NCBI GenBank assembly: GCA_964544865.1
Contig: CAZJDV010000040.1
Location: forward strand, 1-22,360
Direction of reading: 5' to 3'
Origin: CAZJDV01 sp964544865
GTDB lineage: Bacteria > Chloroflexota > Dehalococcoidia > Lucifugimonadales > CAJWER01
Length of the DNA: 22,360 nucleotides
The position numbers were made by a program, and so were the translations under genes. Positions 8,018-16,964 of the stretch are shown in pieces (position 1 is the stretch's first letter; each line of letters begins with the position of its first letter). Below the pieces are notes generated by a model. The model did no database searches. It was not told the DNA's origin and worked only from the letters and a program-made list of their open reading frames with translations.

Positions 8018-9376
8018 TTAACGTCGTCGTCGCGCCGCCGTAATCAGCCGGCAGCTAACCCTAAGGTCCTCCATGACCATGCAGGCGACGTGCCTGCCCA
8101 TGCGGACGCTGTAGTTCGTGCCGCGGTCCTCGGGGTACACCTGGGTGGTGTTGGCCAGGTATACGCCCTTCAGGGGAGTGCGGTGATCGGGCAGGCGCCC
8201 GGTGTAGTCCGTCCCAATGATCGGCTGCGCCGCGGGCACCCGATGGTAGTAGCTGGCCTCTATCCAGGAGCGGTCGAAATCGGGGTTGATGCTGAGAAGA
8301 TGAGGCAGGTACTCTTCCAGAAGCTCCTCGTGGCTGAGCTCGTACAGGCGGTGCTCCCTGCTCAGGTAGTTGGAGAGGTAGACGATGTGCCTGCCGTCGT
8401 AATGCTCGGGGCCGATCAGGTTGGTCTGCTCTATTACCCCGACGAAGGGTATCGATCGGTCGGCGACGTTCAGCCAGTATATGTCCGAGAGCGGCCGGTC
8501 CAGCACGAGGATGAGGAGGACCGCGGAGAGGTACGTGGTCGTCTCCACCTTCGCGCGGTACTCCTCCGGCAGCGACGGGGCCAGGCGCATGAACATGTGC
8601 GACTGCGTGGTGGCCACGACCGCGTCGAACTCCCGCACCACGGCGTCCTCTCCTGGAAGCCTCACCTCCAGCCGGGGAGCGGCTGTGGCCTCCGGCATGA
8701 TCCGGTCTACCTCGGCGTCCAGATGCACCTGGTTGCCCTGCTCTCGGATCTTCGCGGCCAGCACGTCGAATACCTCCCCGAAGCTGCCGATGGGATAGCC
8801 GAGCATCTCCTTGCCCAGGCCCTTTCGCGATGCGAAGCGTGTGTTTATCTTGCCCCAGACCCAGGCCATGCCGACCTGGTCGTAGAAGTCCTCGCCAAAT
8901 TTCCCTCTGAGCATCGGGCCCCAGAACACATCGAACACGTTCTTGCCGGCCCATTTCCTCAGCCACTTTGCAGCGGTGACGGCCTCCAGCCTGCGCCAGT
9001 TCTTTATGCGGCGCACGAGCAGCGTCACGAGCCCAAGCCGCACCCGGTCGGCCATGCTCAGCGGGGTGAACCTCAGTAGGTCCATGGGCGTCACGAAATC
9101 GTATACCCTGCCGTCGTAGAGGGTCCCAACCGTGGACTCGACCCAGCGCATCTGATGGCCCAGGCCGATGTCCTCAATCAGTTCGAGGACGTCGGTATCG
9201 CTGGTGAACAGGTGGTGGTAACCCCGCTCCAGACGGGCGCCTCCGACGTCGAAGGTGGATGCCTGGCCCCCAAGGAAAGGCGCGCGCTCGTATACCACGA
9301 CCTCGTGCCCTCGCCTGCCGAGCTCGTAGGCGGCGGTCAACCCGGTCACCCCTGCTCCGATGATTCCGACCCTCAT
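8018..9376 (-). CDS. FAD-dependent oxidoreductase, protoporphyrinogen-oxidase/desaturase-like
   Basis: The 452-residue protein opens with a Rossmann dinucleotide-binding fold: GAGVTG at 7-12 and the acidic end of the second strand at E30 (VVVYE). It continues with GGQASTF (36-42) and ERGYHHLF (50-57). Near the C-terminus, GVYLANTTQVYPEDRGTNYSV (404 onward, in part) is the second FAD contact typical of the amine-oxidase and phytoene-desaturase superfamily. Members resembling it are often found beside polysaccharide or lipid-glycan genes, and its substrate is unknown. The ATG at 9376 overlaps the stop of the upstream membrane gene in ATGA, so translation is probably coupled and the two proteins probably share a task. 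GAGG lies just upstream inside that gene. The C-terminus ends in a basic stretch (AARRRR). Confidence 0.82.
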   Translation of the reverse strand: MRVGIIGAGVTGLTAAYELGRRGHEVVVYERAPFLGGQASTFDVGGARLERGYHHLFTSDTDVLELIEDIGLGHQMRWVESTVGTLYDGRVYDFVTPMDLLRFTPLSMADRVRLGLVTLLVRRIKNWRRLEAVTAAKWLRKWAGKNVFDVFWGPMLRGKFGEDFYDQVGMAWVWGKINTRFASRKGLGKEMLGYPIGSFGEVFDVLAAKIREQGNQVHLDAEVDRIMPEATAAPRLEVRLPGEDAVVREFDAVVATTQSHMFMRLAPSLPEEYRAKVETTTYLSAVLLILVLDRPLSDIYWLNVADRSIPFVGVIEQTNLIGPEHYDGRHIVYLSNYLSREHRLYELSHEELLEEYLPHLLSINPDFDRSWIEASYYHRVPAAQPIIGTDYTGRLPDHRTPLKGVYLANTTQVYPEDRGTNYSVRMGRHVACMVMEDLRVSCRLITAARRRR

Positions 9377-10485
9377 TCCCTCACCTCATCCTCCCTCGTC
9401 GCCGGCGCGATGGCGTTGTCGAGAGAAGACCGGCCCGACCGCCAGAGGCCGCGCATTGTGATGCTCTCGTTTAGCAGGAACGCTTGTCCCAGGGCTATCA
9501 TGGGCAGCAGCAGGACCATGTGAACGACGGTGACGTATGCAGTGGCCAGCGATCTGTCCACTGCGGCCAGCGGCAACAGGACCAGCGTCTCGCGGGCGAT
9601 CAGCTCGAAGAGGCCGATGCCGCCCGGCGCGGCCGGAATCGAGCTGCCGATGTTCGCGATGGCGGTCACCAACACCATGGCCACGGCCATTTCAAGAGGG
9701 CCGTCGTAGACGTTCTGGAGGCCGAACGAGTAGCCCAATACGTAGAACATCCCCGCCTCGAACAGCCAGATGGGTATCGATAGCAGGAACAGCGCCACCA
9801 CCGTGCTGGGACTCCGCAATGCCTGGAGACCGCCGATGAACATCTCCACGAAGACGCCTAGCGGGCCTGCCGCCCTCGAGGGCAATAGTCTGATAATCGA
9901 GCCGGTCAGGCGCGAGGCCCTGGAAGGGGTATAGGCGACAAGAATCAGGCCGCCGAACGCGGCCAGGAAGGGTACGGTCACGCCCACGACAAGGATGGGC
10001 CAAGGTACGCTGGACCGCTCTCCGAAACCTTCGGCCAGCACCAGCAGCGGTACGAAGATGGCTATCACGGCGATGAAGAGGAGCAGGACGACGGCGTCCA
10101 GCAGGCGCTCCACGACGATCGTGATCAGGGCTGAGGTCTTGCTGACGCCCTCTCGCTCGCCCACGTAGTAGCCGCGAACGAGCTCGCCGATGCGCATGGG
10201 CAGCAGGTTGTTGGCCATGTACCCGACGACGACGACGGGATAGAGCCGCGCCACCTTGACCCGGCGCATGGGCTTCAGGAGGGATTGCCACCGCAGGGTC
10301 CTGATAAGTACGGAGACCTGGTAGAGCACGATGGCGGGCGCCAGATACCAGTAGTTCGCGTCCGCCAGCGCGTCCAGCAGGCGGTCCCAATCGGTGGTCA
10401 GGAAGAACAGCGCGAGGAAGACGCCGCCGATCAGGAACCCGATCCAGTATTTCTTGCCGCCTTTCAGCCTGATATCCCCTTCATT
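9373..10485 (-). CDS. UPF0104 / LPG-synthase-TM-like membrane protein
   Basis: This is a polytopic protein of 370 residues. I place the start at ATG 10485. The frame is open from there, and the added N-terminus (KYWIGFLIGGVFLALFFL, then the amphipathic DWDRLLDALADANYWYLAPA) is the expected first helix and loop of the family; starting at the internal GTG 10329 would cut them off. Family signatures are NNLLPMRIGELVRG (about 92-105), ERLLD (126-130) and PAAPGGIGLFE (284-294). Relatives include the transmembrane part of MprF and proteins thought to flip lipid-linked intermediates. Here it lies directly after the Agl23-like gene (63 bp) and overlaps the FAD oxidoreductase by 4 bp. A lipid-linked sugar flippase or export role is inference from this setting. 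Confidence 0.85.
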   Translation of the reverse strand, partial: NEGDIRLKGGKKYWIGFLIGGVFLALFFLTTDWDRLLDALADANYWYLAPAIVLYQVSVLIRTLRWQSLLKPMRRVKVARLYPVVVVGYMANNLLPMRIGELVRGYYVGEREGVSKTSALITIVVERLLDAVVLLLFIAVIAIFVPLLVLAEGFGERSSVPWPILVVGVTVPFLAAFGGLILVAYTPSRASRLTGSIIRLLPSRAAGPLGVFVEMFIGGLQALRSPSTVVALFLLSIPIWLFEAGMFYVLGYSFGLQNVYDGPLEMAVAMVLVTAIANIGSSIPAAPGGIGLFELIARETLVLLPLAAVDRSLATAYVTVVHMVLLLPMIALGQAFLLNESITMRGLWRSGRSSLDNAIAPATREDEVRE

Positions 10486-10548
10486 GACTAAACCTTAGCA
10501 TACGGGCGAAGACGCCGGATAGCCTGGTATACGGATACCGGGCCGGCC

Positions 10549-12837
10549 CTACGGCGGCGACGCGGCGAAGTCCGAGGGGGAGTCCGTGGAGAAGTAGACG
10601 TAAACGTCCTCGCTGCCGAGGGGTGCGTCCAGCTTACGCAGCAATATGTAGTCCATGGAGCTTCGCCAGGCGTCCCGGTCGAACAGGCCCCTCACGAATT
10701 TTCTGACCGTGAGCCCTCGGTAGTTCTCGGGGAACCACCTGCGGTGGGGAATCCGGATCCCCGGTGAGAAGCTGTCCGCCAGCACGCCGTCGTCCGCCGG
10801 CTTGTTGTTAGCATGCACGACCAGCACCGATTCGTCGGGGGCGCTGTCCGGGGGATTCGAATAGTCGATGTAACCGGTGCGCGTGTATTCCCGCAGATAC
10901 CATGCCCACGGCCAGCTAAATCCGCTCGTCTGATCGATCAGAACGGGGATGGCCTTGCCGAGCTCCTTGTCCTCGCCCACCTGCTCGATGGAACCGGCCA
11001 GGCGCGCAAGGGCCGGCGAGGTCTGTGTATAGACGATCATCTCCACTGGGATGTCGCCGTTCACGTAGCTGGCCCGTCCCGCCGTCCAGACGGTCAACAC
11101 CAGGAGCATCACCGCCAGAGGAAGCGCCGCGAACGACCAGAAGGCGCGGTTTCCGAGACGCCCTGCCAACATGGCACCCGTGAACGTGAGCCCTATGGCC
11201 ACCACGGCCCAGAGGGCGAGCTGGAGCACATCGATGGACTGGGACCAGTTGACCTCGATATACGCCAGGAACCACACGGCCAGAAGGAACGCCGGCACGC
11301 CCGGCACCAGCAGAAGGCCCCCGCCCGACACCACGCGACGCCACTCGATGCCCTTGACCATGTCGGCCAAAAACTTTCCGGAGATAAGGATCAGCGGGAG
11401 GGTGAGGTTGACCAGCAGCCAGGGCATCTTCTCGCTCAGATATGTGTACAGGACGAACGTTGCAAGAGCCCAGAACACCAGGAACTGCCCGAAGCGGTCT
11501 CGCCGCCCGAGGTAATAGATGCCGCCCGCGATGCCGAATATCAGAGGAAGGAACTCGTATAGCGGGGTGATGATGAGGTAGTAGTAGATGGGTTGATCTC
11601 CCCTCGCAACCCCCTGCTGTGCCAGCCAGTAACCGAGCGACCGCCACATGCCCGAGCCGATGCCCACGATGTTGGTGAAGAACGTGGTGTACATCAGCAC
11701 CATCACGGCATAGAAAATCCCCGCACAGATCCACCACACCGGGCCCAGCCATTTCGAGCCAAGAACGGCGCCCGTCCAGATCAGCAATCCAACTATGACA
11801 GTGGCAACGACCAGGCCTCCTCCGGTTGGCGCCCCGATGGCGTTCCCCCCTCCGACTGGAGTGGCGAGCACCAGGTTCGACCAGCTCAGCAGGGGGCTAT
11901 CCTGGAACAGGCTGACCAGCGCTGCGCCCATCGGCAGCGACAGCGTGAAGAGCAGGCCGAGGAAGACGCCATTGCCGGACACCCTGGATTCTCTGAGCGC
12001 GCCGAGTCCGGCGGCCCAAGCTCCCGCAGCGAGGCGCCCGATGGCCGCCGGAGGCGAGATCTGGCCGATGTCCACCCCTACGCGAATTGACGGCCATCTC
12101 CACGCGGCTAGCACGATAAACAGGTACGTGCCGAGGATGAACGTGATTATGTAGGCACTCTCCTTTGTGGCGAAGGACAGCGCCAGCATGCCCGAGGCGA
12201 GATAGAGGTACCGGATCCTCCTCTCGTCGAGGTATCTCCACATGGCAATTATCAGGCCCAACGTCCATACGGCCATCAGGATGTCGTTGCGGGAGAATCG
12301 GCTGAAGTAGAGCATCGCGGGCGAGAACGCCAGCATCACGGAGACGAAGACGGCGCCCAGGCGGCCGAGCCTGGAGCGCAGGAAGAACGGGAGCGCCACC
12401 AGGATGGTCCCGGCCACGGCGTAGAGCAGTCGCGCCGCGAACTCGCCGTCCCCGAATACGAAGAATATCCCGGCGGTCGCCTCCATCTGCAAGGGGCCGT
12501 GCATCATCGGGTCGTGCCGGTATCCAGACCCGGTGGCCAGGTTGTATGAGTAGAGCGCGTGCAGGCTCTCGTCGTGGTGCATGGCGCGGCTGCCAAGGTC
12601 CCACAGCCGCATGGCTAGCGCCGTTAGGAGGAGGCCGCCGTACGAGGCCATCTCCCAGGCAGCAACCCGCTCGCCGGTGTGCTCCCAGGACCGCCACCAG
12701 CCGGTCGCACGCCGCCACGCCTCAACCACCAGGTTGCCTGGCTCGCCGGTGCTGGACACTTTTCCGGTCGTACTCGATGCCACTGCGCTAGATATCCTCT
12801 TGGAGGTGGTCCAAACACCGGCCCCGCAGCCGCACAC
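10549..12837 (-). CDS. Agl23-like GT-C membrane protein (TIGR03663 family)
   Basis: This large multi-pass protein of up to 762 residues has the signature of the family called flippase-activity-associated Agl23-like, found in Chloroflexi and archaea and related to PMT-type glycosyltransferases. The first extracytoplasmic loop carries SRAMHHDES (83-91) and HDPMMHGP (108-115); SRFSRNDI is at 179-186 and KESAYI at 225-230. About a dozen hydrophobic segments follow, with a soluble C-terminal domain from about 600. The acidic HDE pair is where GT-C enzymes place the catalytic acid. The start is uncertain: GTG at 12837 has no ribosome-binding site, GTG at 12783 has AGAGGA upstream, and the first ATG is residue 63. 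It lies between the DUF2298 gene (41 bp upstream) and the UPF0104 gene. Transfer of a lipid-linked sugar at the outer membrane face is inferred. Confidence 0.85.
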   Translation of the reverse strand: MCGCGAGVWTTSKRISSAVASSTTGKVSSTGEPGNLVVEAWRRATGWWRSWEHTGERVAAWEMASYGGLLLTALAMRLWDLGSRAMHHDESLHALYSYNLATGSGYRHDPMMHGPLQMEATAGIFFVFGDGEFAARLLYAVAGTILVALPFFLRSRLGRLGAVFVSVMLAFSPAMLYFSRFSRNDILMAVWTLGLIIAMWRYLDERRIRYLYLASGMLALSFATKESAYIITFILGTYLFIVLAAWRWPSIRVGVDIGQISPPAAIGRLAAGAWAAGLGALRESRVSGNGVFLGLLFTLSLPMGAALVSLFQDSPLLSWSNLVLATPVGGGNAIGAPTGGGLVVATVIVGLLIWTGAVLGSKWLGPVWWICAGIFYAVMVLMYTTFFTNIVGIGSGMWRSLGYWLAQQGVARGDQPIYYYLIITPLYEFLPLIFGIAGGIYYLGRRDRFGQFLVFWALATFVLYTYLSEKMPWLLVNLTLPLILISGKFLADMVKGIEWRRVVSGGGLLLVPGVPAFLLAVWFLAYIEVNWSQSIDVLQLALWAVVAIGLTFTGAMLAGRLGNRAFWSFAALPLAVMLLVLTVWTAGRASYVNGDIPVEMIVYTQTSPALARLAGSIEQVGEDKELGKAIPVLIDQTSGFSWPWAWYLREYTRTGYIDYSNPPDSAPDESVLVVHANNKPADDGVLADSFSPGIRIPHRRWFPENYRGLTVRKFVRGLFDRDAWRSSMDYILLRKLDAPLGSEDVYVYFSTDSPSDFAASPP

Positions 12838-12878
12838 GCCGAATGCGGGCCAATTATCCTATGACCACGGGCCGGAGT

Positions 12879-15263
12879 TCAATCGAGGCCCGGTACCTGC
12901 CGCGCCATGCGGTAGACCTTGACCCCGCCCTCGTCGAACACCGTGTCCATGAACTCCGCGAACTTGCCGAGGCCCTCCTCGCCGTAGGTCTCCCTCTCCC
13001 GCGCACCCACGTATACATAGTCTACGCGATACTTGGCCAGCAGGTTCTGTGCCACCTCCACGTCCGCGGTCGTGTATATGAGCGCCACGTCTTCCCTCCG
13101 TCCCTGCATCGGCTTGGAGGAGCCCCGCCACTGGAGCTCGTGGCCGGCCCATCCCAGCACCGTCGGCACCCCCGTGCTGGAGGATATGCGTCCGAACGGC
13201 TTGTAGTCGTCGCCCACAGCTTCGAGCACAGCCGAGTCGCGACCGGCGTCCTCTCGGATGAACTCGATGGCCCTGTACACGGCCGGCTCGTTGAAGCGGT
13301 TCAGAAAAGACAGCCCGTCCAGCGTGGCCTCGCCGCCGAACAGATTTCCCTTCGTGGCGGCGGCCGCGAGGGGATAGTATGCGGCGCCGGACAGCAGGAC
13401 TATGAAGACGATAGCCCAGAGCTGGGCGAATATGAACCTGGCGCCCGTGATCCCCTCTCTGAGAGAGATCCAATGGTATATCGCGTAGCCGGTGGCCGCG
13501 GACAGGACGACCCAGGCCTGGTAGTAGAGCTTGAACACGGTGTTCATTCGCTCGTTCGCGCCTCCAAAGGCGTCGTCCACGAACAGCAGCTCCGGCCCCA
13601 TTATCAGGAGCAGCCCCAGGGCGGCGAGCACCAGAGCGAAGACCTGCCCCTTGGGGGACCCGTCCTGTTTGGCGAGCCAAATCGCGCTGTACGCCGCGAT
13701 ACTGATTACCAGGGCGAAGGGGAGTACGTGGAACAGCCTTGCCATCACCTCGGTGGTCGTGCCGCCATCCTCCAGGTACAAGAAGGCCCATATGGTGTAA
13801 GGCGCGAAGCCGACTAGCAGCGATATCACCGTCGTCCGGCCCCAGTCCTCGTCCACGGTCGTTCGCCAGAAGGCGGTGAAGATGAACGGCATGACCGCAA
13901 CCAGGAACAGCGCCCAGACTATGAACATGTGGGGCAGCCGGGTCGTCAGGATCGTGTCGTTGTCGACCGGGGAGATCCCTGAGACCTGGCTGGTGAAGGA
14001 CAGAAGATACGGCAAGATCAGGACGAATGCCACAGCGAATACCGTCCCCAAGAACAGGGCTGTACCAATCATCAATTCGGTCAGGCGGACGCCGCGCGCC
14101 GAATAGGCCTTGATAGCCGCCACCCCGACGAGCAGGGCGAAGTAGACCGGCGGGTCCCACATGCTGGTGAACGCCATGCCGCCCAACACCAGGCCGGTCA
14201 AGAGGGCCGTCGCAACCGGGGTGCCCCACTCCCCCAGCCGCTCTCGGTCAAAGGGCCACACGAACACGGGGGTCCGCAGGTAGTTCCAGCATATCGATAG
14301 GAACAGCACGACGAACGGGATGGACACCACGTGGGGGTGGAGGTCGCCCAGTATGAAGCTGAAGAAGGGGAACTCGTGAATGGTGTAGTCCAGCACCTGG
14401 TCGCCCTGAAAGGTGCTGACCACGCGGCTCGCCCGCCACCACCAGTTGAACTCCAGGGGACGCCACGACTCGGCCGGCCCGGCGAAGCTGCCGTCCAGCC
14501 CGCCGATGCGAATCCAGTCCCAGAAACCCTGCGAGCCCATGCCGTTGGCCCGCATGAACTCCAGCACGCCCTCCAGGTTCGCGACGACGACCAGGAGCAA
14601 CGCCGCCGCCGCGCCCGCCCCCAGCGCCCAGCGCAGCCGTCTGGCATCGGACCGAATCATGTTGACCACGAGTCCGAACATTCCCATTGCGCCCATCGCC
14701 GGTATCAGGGCCAGCGAGAGGTTGTAGGAGATTAACGTGGGCACGCCGGTCAGCTTGGTCAGCGCGCCCATCATCCAGTAGCCGAAGTAGTAGTAGCTGA
14801 CCGATTCACCCCTTAGCCACGGGTCCTCCGGGGCGCCCAGGAAAGGCCTGACGGACGCGTTGAGGAACGCGAAGTCCATCGGCTGCTCGGTGTTGGATAT
14901 GAACGGGTCGTAGGCGCGGTACACCGCCCATACCAGGAACATCGCGAGGAAGACGCCCTCGGTGGCGAGGAGGACGAAGCGCTCCCGGACCACGAACTCC
15001 AGTATCTCGCGGCGGCGGCGCCACCCATACCAGCCGCTGAGTCCGGCTACCGCCGCCAGAAGTCCCACGAGGGTGAGCTGCACGCTGGGTAAAAGCCGCA
15101 GCACGCTAAGCATCCACGAAAGGTAAGCGATGAGGAGGATGCCGAAGGGCTTGCTTACGCTGTACCCCCGGTCCTTTAGACCGGGAAACAGGAAGTAGCA
15201 CAGGGGGAACACGGCGAGGCCCACGACCTCCACCGCACCGACCCATAGCAAGACGTTCAACAT
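12879..15263 (-). CDS. DUF2298 (Chlor_Arch_YYY) membrane protein
   Basis: This 794-residue polytopic protein belongs to the DUF2298 family, described from Chloroflexi and archaea and distantly GT-C-like. Recognisable conserved pieces are the loop NTEQPMDFAF (124-133), SYYYFGYWMM (156-165), HEFPFFSFILGDLHPHV (296-312) and TSMWDPP in the middle. The C-terminal third (from about 625) is soluble and contains NRFNEPAVYRAIEFIRED and a TTADVEVAQNLLAKYRVDYVYVG segment, which is common at the end of such proteins. ATG at 15263 has only a weak ribosome-binding site, so coupling to the gene ending at 15273 is possible. It is the first intact gene of the membrane block. The biochemical role is not established; glycan assembly is inferred from the adjacent Agl23-like gene. 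Confidence 0.87.
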   Translation of the reverse strand: MLNVLLWVGAVEVVGLAVFPLCYFLFPGLKDRGYSVSKPFGILLIAYLSWMLSVLRLLPSVQLTLVGLLAAVAGLSGWYGWRRRREILEFVVRERFVLLATEGVFLAMFLVWAVYRAYDPFISNTEQPMDFAFLNASVRPFLGAPEDPWLRGESVSYYYFGYWMMGALTKLTGVPTLISYNLSLALIPAMGAMGMFGLVVNMIRSDARRLRWALGAGAAAALLLVVVANLEGVLEFMRANGMGSQGFWDWIRIGGLDGSFAGPAESWRPLEFNWWWRASRVVSTFQGDQVLDYTIHEFPFFSFILGDLHPHVVSIPFVVLFLSICWNYLRTPVFVWPFDRERLGEWGTPVATALLTGLVLGGMAFTSMWDPPVYFALLVGVAAIKAYSARGVRLTELMIGTALFLGTVFAVAFVLILPYLLSFTSQVSGISPVDNDTILTTRLPHMFIVWALFLVAVMPFIFTAFWRTTVDEDWGRTTVISLLVGFAPYTIWAFLYLEDGGTTTEVMARLFHVLPFALVISIAAYSAIWLAKQDGSPKGQVFALVLAALGLLLIMGPELLFVDDAFGGANERMNTVFKLYYQAWVVLSAATGYAIYHWISLREGITGARFIFAQLWAIVFIVLLSGAAYYPLAAAATKGNLFGGEATLDGLSFLNRFNEPAVYRAIEFIREDAGRDSAVLEAVGDDYKPFGRISSSTGVPTVLGWAGHELQWRGSSKPMQGRREDVALIYTTADVEVAQNLLAKYRVDYVYVGARERETYGEEGLGKFAEFMDTVFDEGGVKVYRMARQVPGLD

Positions 15264-15272
15264 GGGACCATT

Positions 15273-15868
15273 CTATTGCAACTTCTTCAAGTAGAAAAAG
15301 AAAACGACATCTGGTGCGATTCGATTCCCGCTCGCTACCTTGACCGCCTCGAAATCAACAGCGAGGGCTTCAGCAAACTGTGCGCGTTTCGAATCGATCC
15401 ACGGCTGTCCGTTCCGGTTTGTCTGATGTTGATAGCAAACAAGTACATCGTCTCTGCGTAAGGCGTCCCAGATACTCTTGATCTCGGAGCTTAGGACATG
15501 ATTCAAGTTAGGCCTACTCGGCTCCAACCCCGTGTCTGGGTCAAGGAAGATCAAGCGGCTCCCGCCGTGGCTTGCCCTTACCGTGGATAGGATTTCTTGG
15601 AGATACGCATCGTGGTCTGAGAACGGGGAATCAATCACTTGGATTACTGGATCGCCGGTGAGGCCGGTGACGTTGCGGACGTTTCGGAAATGATGAACAC
15701 CGCCCCTGGCAACCCACATTCTTTCCCATCTATCTCAAGCCGGCCCCATTCGGTCTCTCGCAAATAGGCGACTTGGATGATCTTCTGGAGGCTGTACTCT
15801 TCAGCCAGATGAAGCAACACGCCCCACTTGATGAGATCGCGTTTGTGTGCGTAATACTTGTCTCTCAC
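15273..15868 (-). pseudogene. Frameshifted gene of unknown family, about 198 residues
   Basis: Two frames read as one protein. The first, from GTG at 15868, encodes MRDKYYAHKRDLIKWGVLLHL and continues to EIDGKECGLPG. The second continues HHFRNVRNVTGL, then IFLDPDTGLEP, DVLVCYQHQTN and FEAVKVASGNRIAPDVVFFF, and stops at 15273. Adding one G to the four-G run (CCCC on the plus strand, 15703-15706) joins them without loss. The GTG start has GGGAGG nine bases upstream, so the gene was once well translated. LDPDTG and YQHQTN recall uncharacterised proteins of similar length in other bacteria, but I cannot name a domain or function. It ends 9 bp before the DUF2298 start. It is less GC-rich than the membrane genes beside it, which suggests accessory origin. 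Confidence 0.6.
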
Positions 15869-15877
15869 GGGACTGAG

Positions 15878-15883
15878 CCTCCC
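15878..15883 (-). promoter_or_regulatory. Shine-Dalgarno of the frameshifted unknown gene
   Basis: GGGAGG on the minus strand, nine bases before GTG at 15868. It supports that start and indicates that the upstream half is a true gene beginning. Confidence 0.6.
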
Positions 15884-16010
15884 GATCTACGGTGAAGGTC
15901 GTCAGGCTGCCAGCTCTCTCCGATTCGGCGCTGTCCGGGCCATGCGCGTCCATCAGGCGGAATCACAGATCAGGAGATCGAGGGCAACCGCTGGGCCGCG
16001 CGCGCCTCGT

Positions 16011-16964
16011 CTAGTCCGCCTCTTCCGAGCCGAAAAGGGCGTCGACGAATCCCTGTGGGGCGAACGGGGCAATGTCGTCCGGCTGCTCGCCGGTGCCGAC
16101 AAATAGGACGGGCAGCTTCAACTCGTCGGCGATCGCTACTACCACGCCGCCCTTGGCGGTGCCGTCCAGCTTGGCTAGGAACACGCCGTAGCACTCGAGG
16201 GCCTCGGTGAACGCCCGTGCCTGGAACAGGCCATTCTGTCCCGTGGTGGCATCCAGGGTGAGCAGCACCCGCTGGGTGCTCCCGCCGTCCTGTCGCGCCA
16301 GCACCCTCTGGATCTTCTTGACCTCTTCCATGAGATTGACCTTGGAGTGGAGGCGCCCGGCGGTGTCGATGATTACAACGTCTACTCCACGCGCCATAGC
16401 CGCGTTGAGCGTGTCGAACGCCACCGCGCCGGGATCTGCATCGGGCCGGTGGGCGATGACGTCGACCCCGACGCGCTCGCCCCAGGCTTGAAGCTGCTCG
16501 ATGGCCGCGGCTCTGAAGGTGTCCGCGGCGCCCAGCAGCACGCGTTTGCCGTCGTCTGTATATAGTTGGGCGAGCTTGGCGATGCTGGTGGTCTTGCCCA
16601 CGCCGTTGACCCCGACGACCAGCAGGACGAGCGGGGCCGTCTCCACATCGAGTCGGCTCGCGGCGTCACCAACGGTCAGCTTGGCGACCATCTCCCGCTT
16701 CAGCACGTCGAGCGCGTCCTCGGACCGGGAGATCCCATCCTCCCGGACCCGGGTCTGAAGGCGTTCCAAGAGGTCCTGGGTGGGCCCGACGCCGATGTCC
16801 GCGGAGATCAGCAGCTCTTCCAGCTCGTCCCAGAGCTCCTGGTCCAGCCGGGCGCCCCGAAACAGAGCAGCCACGCGGCCGAACCAGGCCTCGCGCGTCT
16901 TGTCCACCGCCCGCGCGGTCTTCTCTTTGTCTTCCTTCTGTCGCCGTCCCAGGAACCTGAGCAA
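16011..16964 (-). CDS. ftsY: Signal recognition particle receptor FtsY
   Basis: FtsY is the SRP GTPase receptor that docks ribosome-SRP complexes at the membrane. The 317-residue protein has the helical N domain (about 20-100) followed by the G domain: GVNGVGKTT at 118-126 (G1), DTFRAAA at 148-154 (insertion-box), DTAGR at 200-204 (G3), AKLD at 264-267 in place of the usual TKLD (G4), and GTGEQPDDI at 290-298 (closing motif). There is no long acidic A domain, as in many FtsY of Gram-positive and Chloroflexi type. The start is TTG at 16964; an in-frame stop lies four codons further upstream, so the choice is narrow. It appears monocistronic, with 389 bp of non-coding sequence upstream and 142 bp downstream. 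No Ffh or SRP RNA gene is seen nearby. Confidence 0.96.
   Translation of the reverse strand: MLRFLGRRQKEDKEKTARAVDKTREAWFGRVAALFRGARLDQELWDELEELLISADIGVGPTQDLLERLQTRVREDGISRSEDALDVLKREMVAKLTVGDAASRLDVETAPLVLLVVGVNGVGKTTSIAKLAQLYTDDGKRVLLGAADTFRAAAIEQLQAWGERVGVDVIAHRPDADPGAVAFDTLNAAMARGVDVVIIDTAGRLHSKVNLMEEVKKIQRVLARQDGGSTQRVLLTLDATTGQNGLFQARAFTEALECYGVFLAKLDGTAKGGVVVAIADELKLPVLFVGTGEQPDDIAPFAPQGFVDALFGSEEAD

Noticed and set aside
7970..9079. Plus-strand frame of 369 codons opposite the FAD oxidoreductase
   Set aside because: It is fully antisense to a well-supported gene, and its composition is that of a mirror frame.
12843..13817. Plus-strand frame of 324 codons opposite the DUF2298 gene
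   Set aside because: It is antisense to a conserved membrane protein and shows no hydrophobic segments or motifs of its own.
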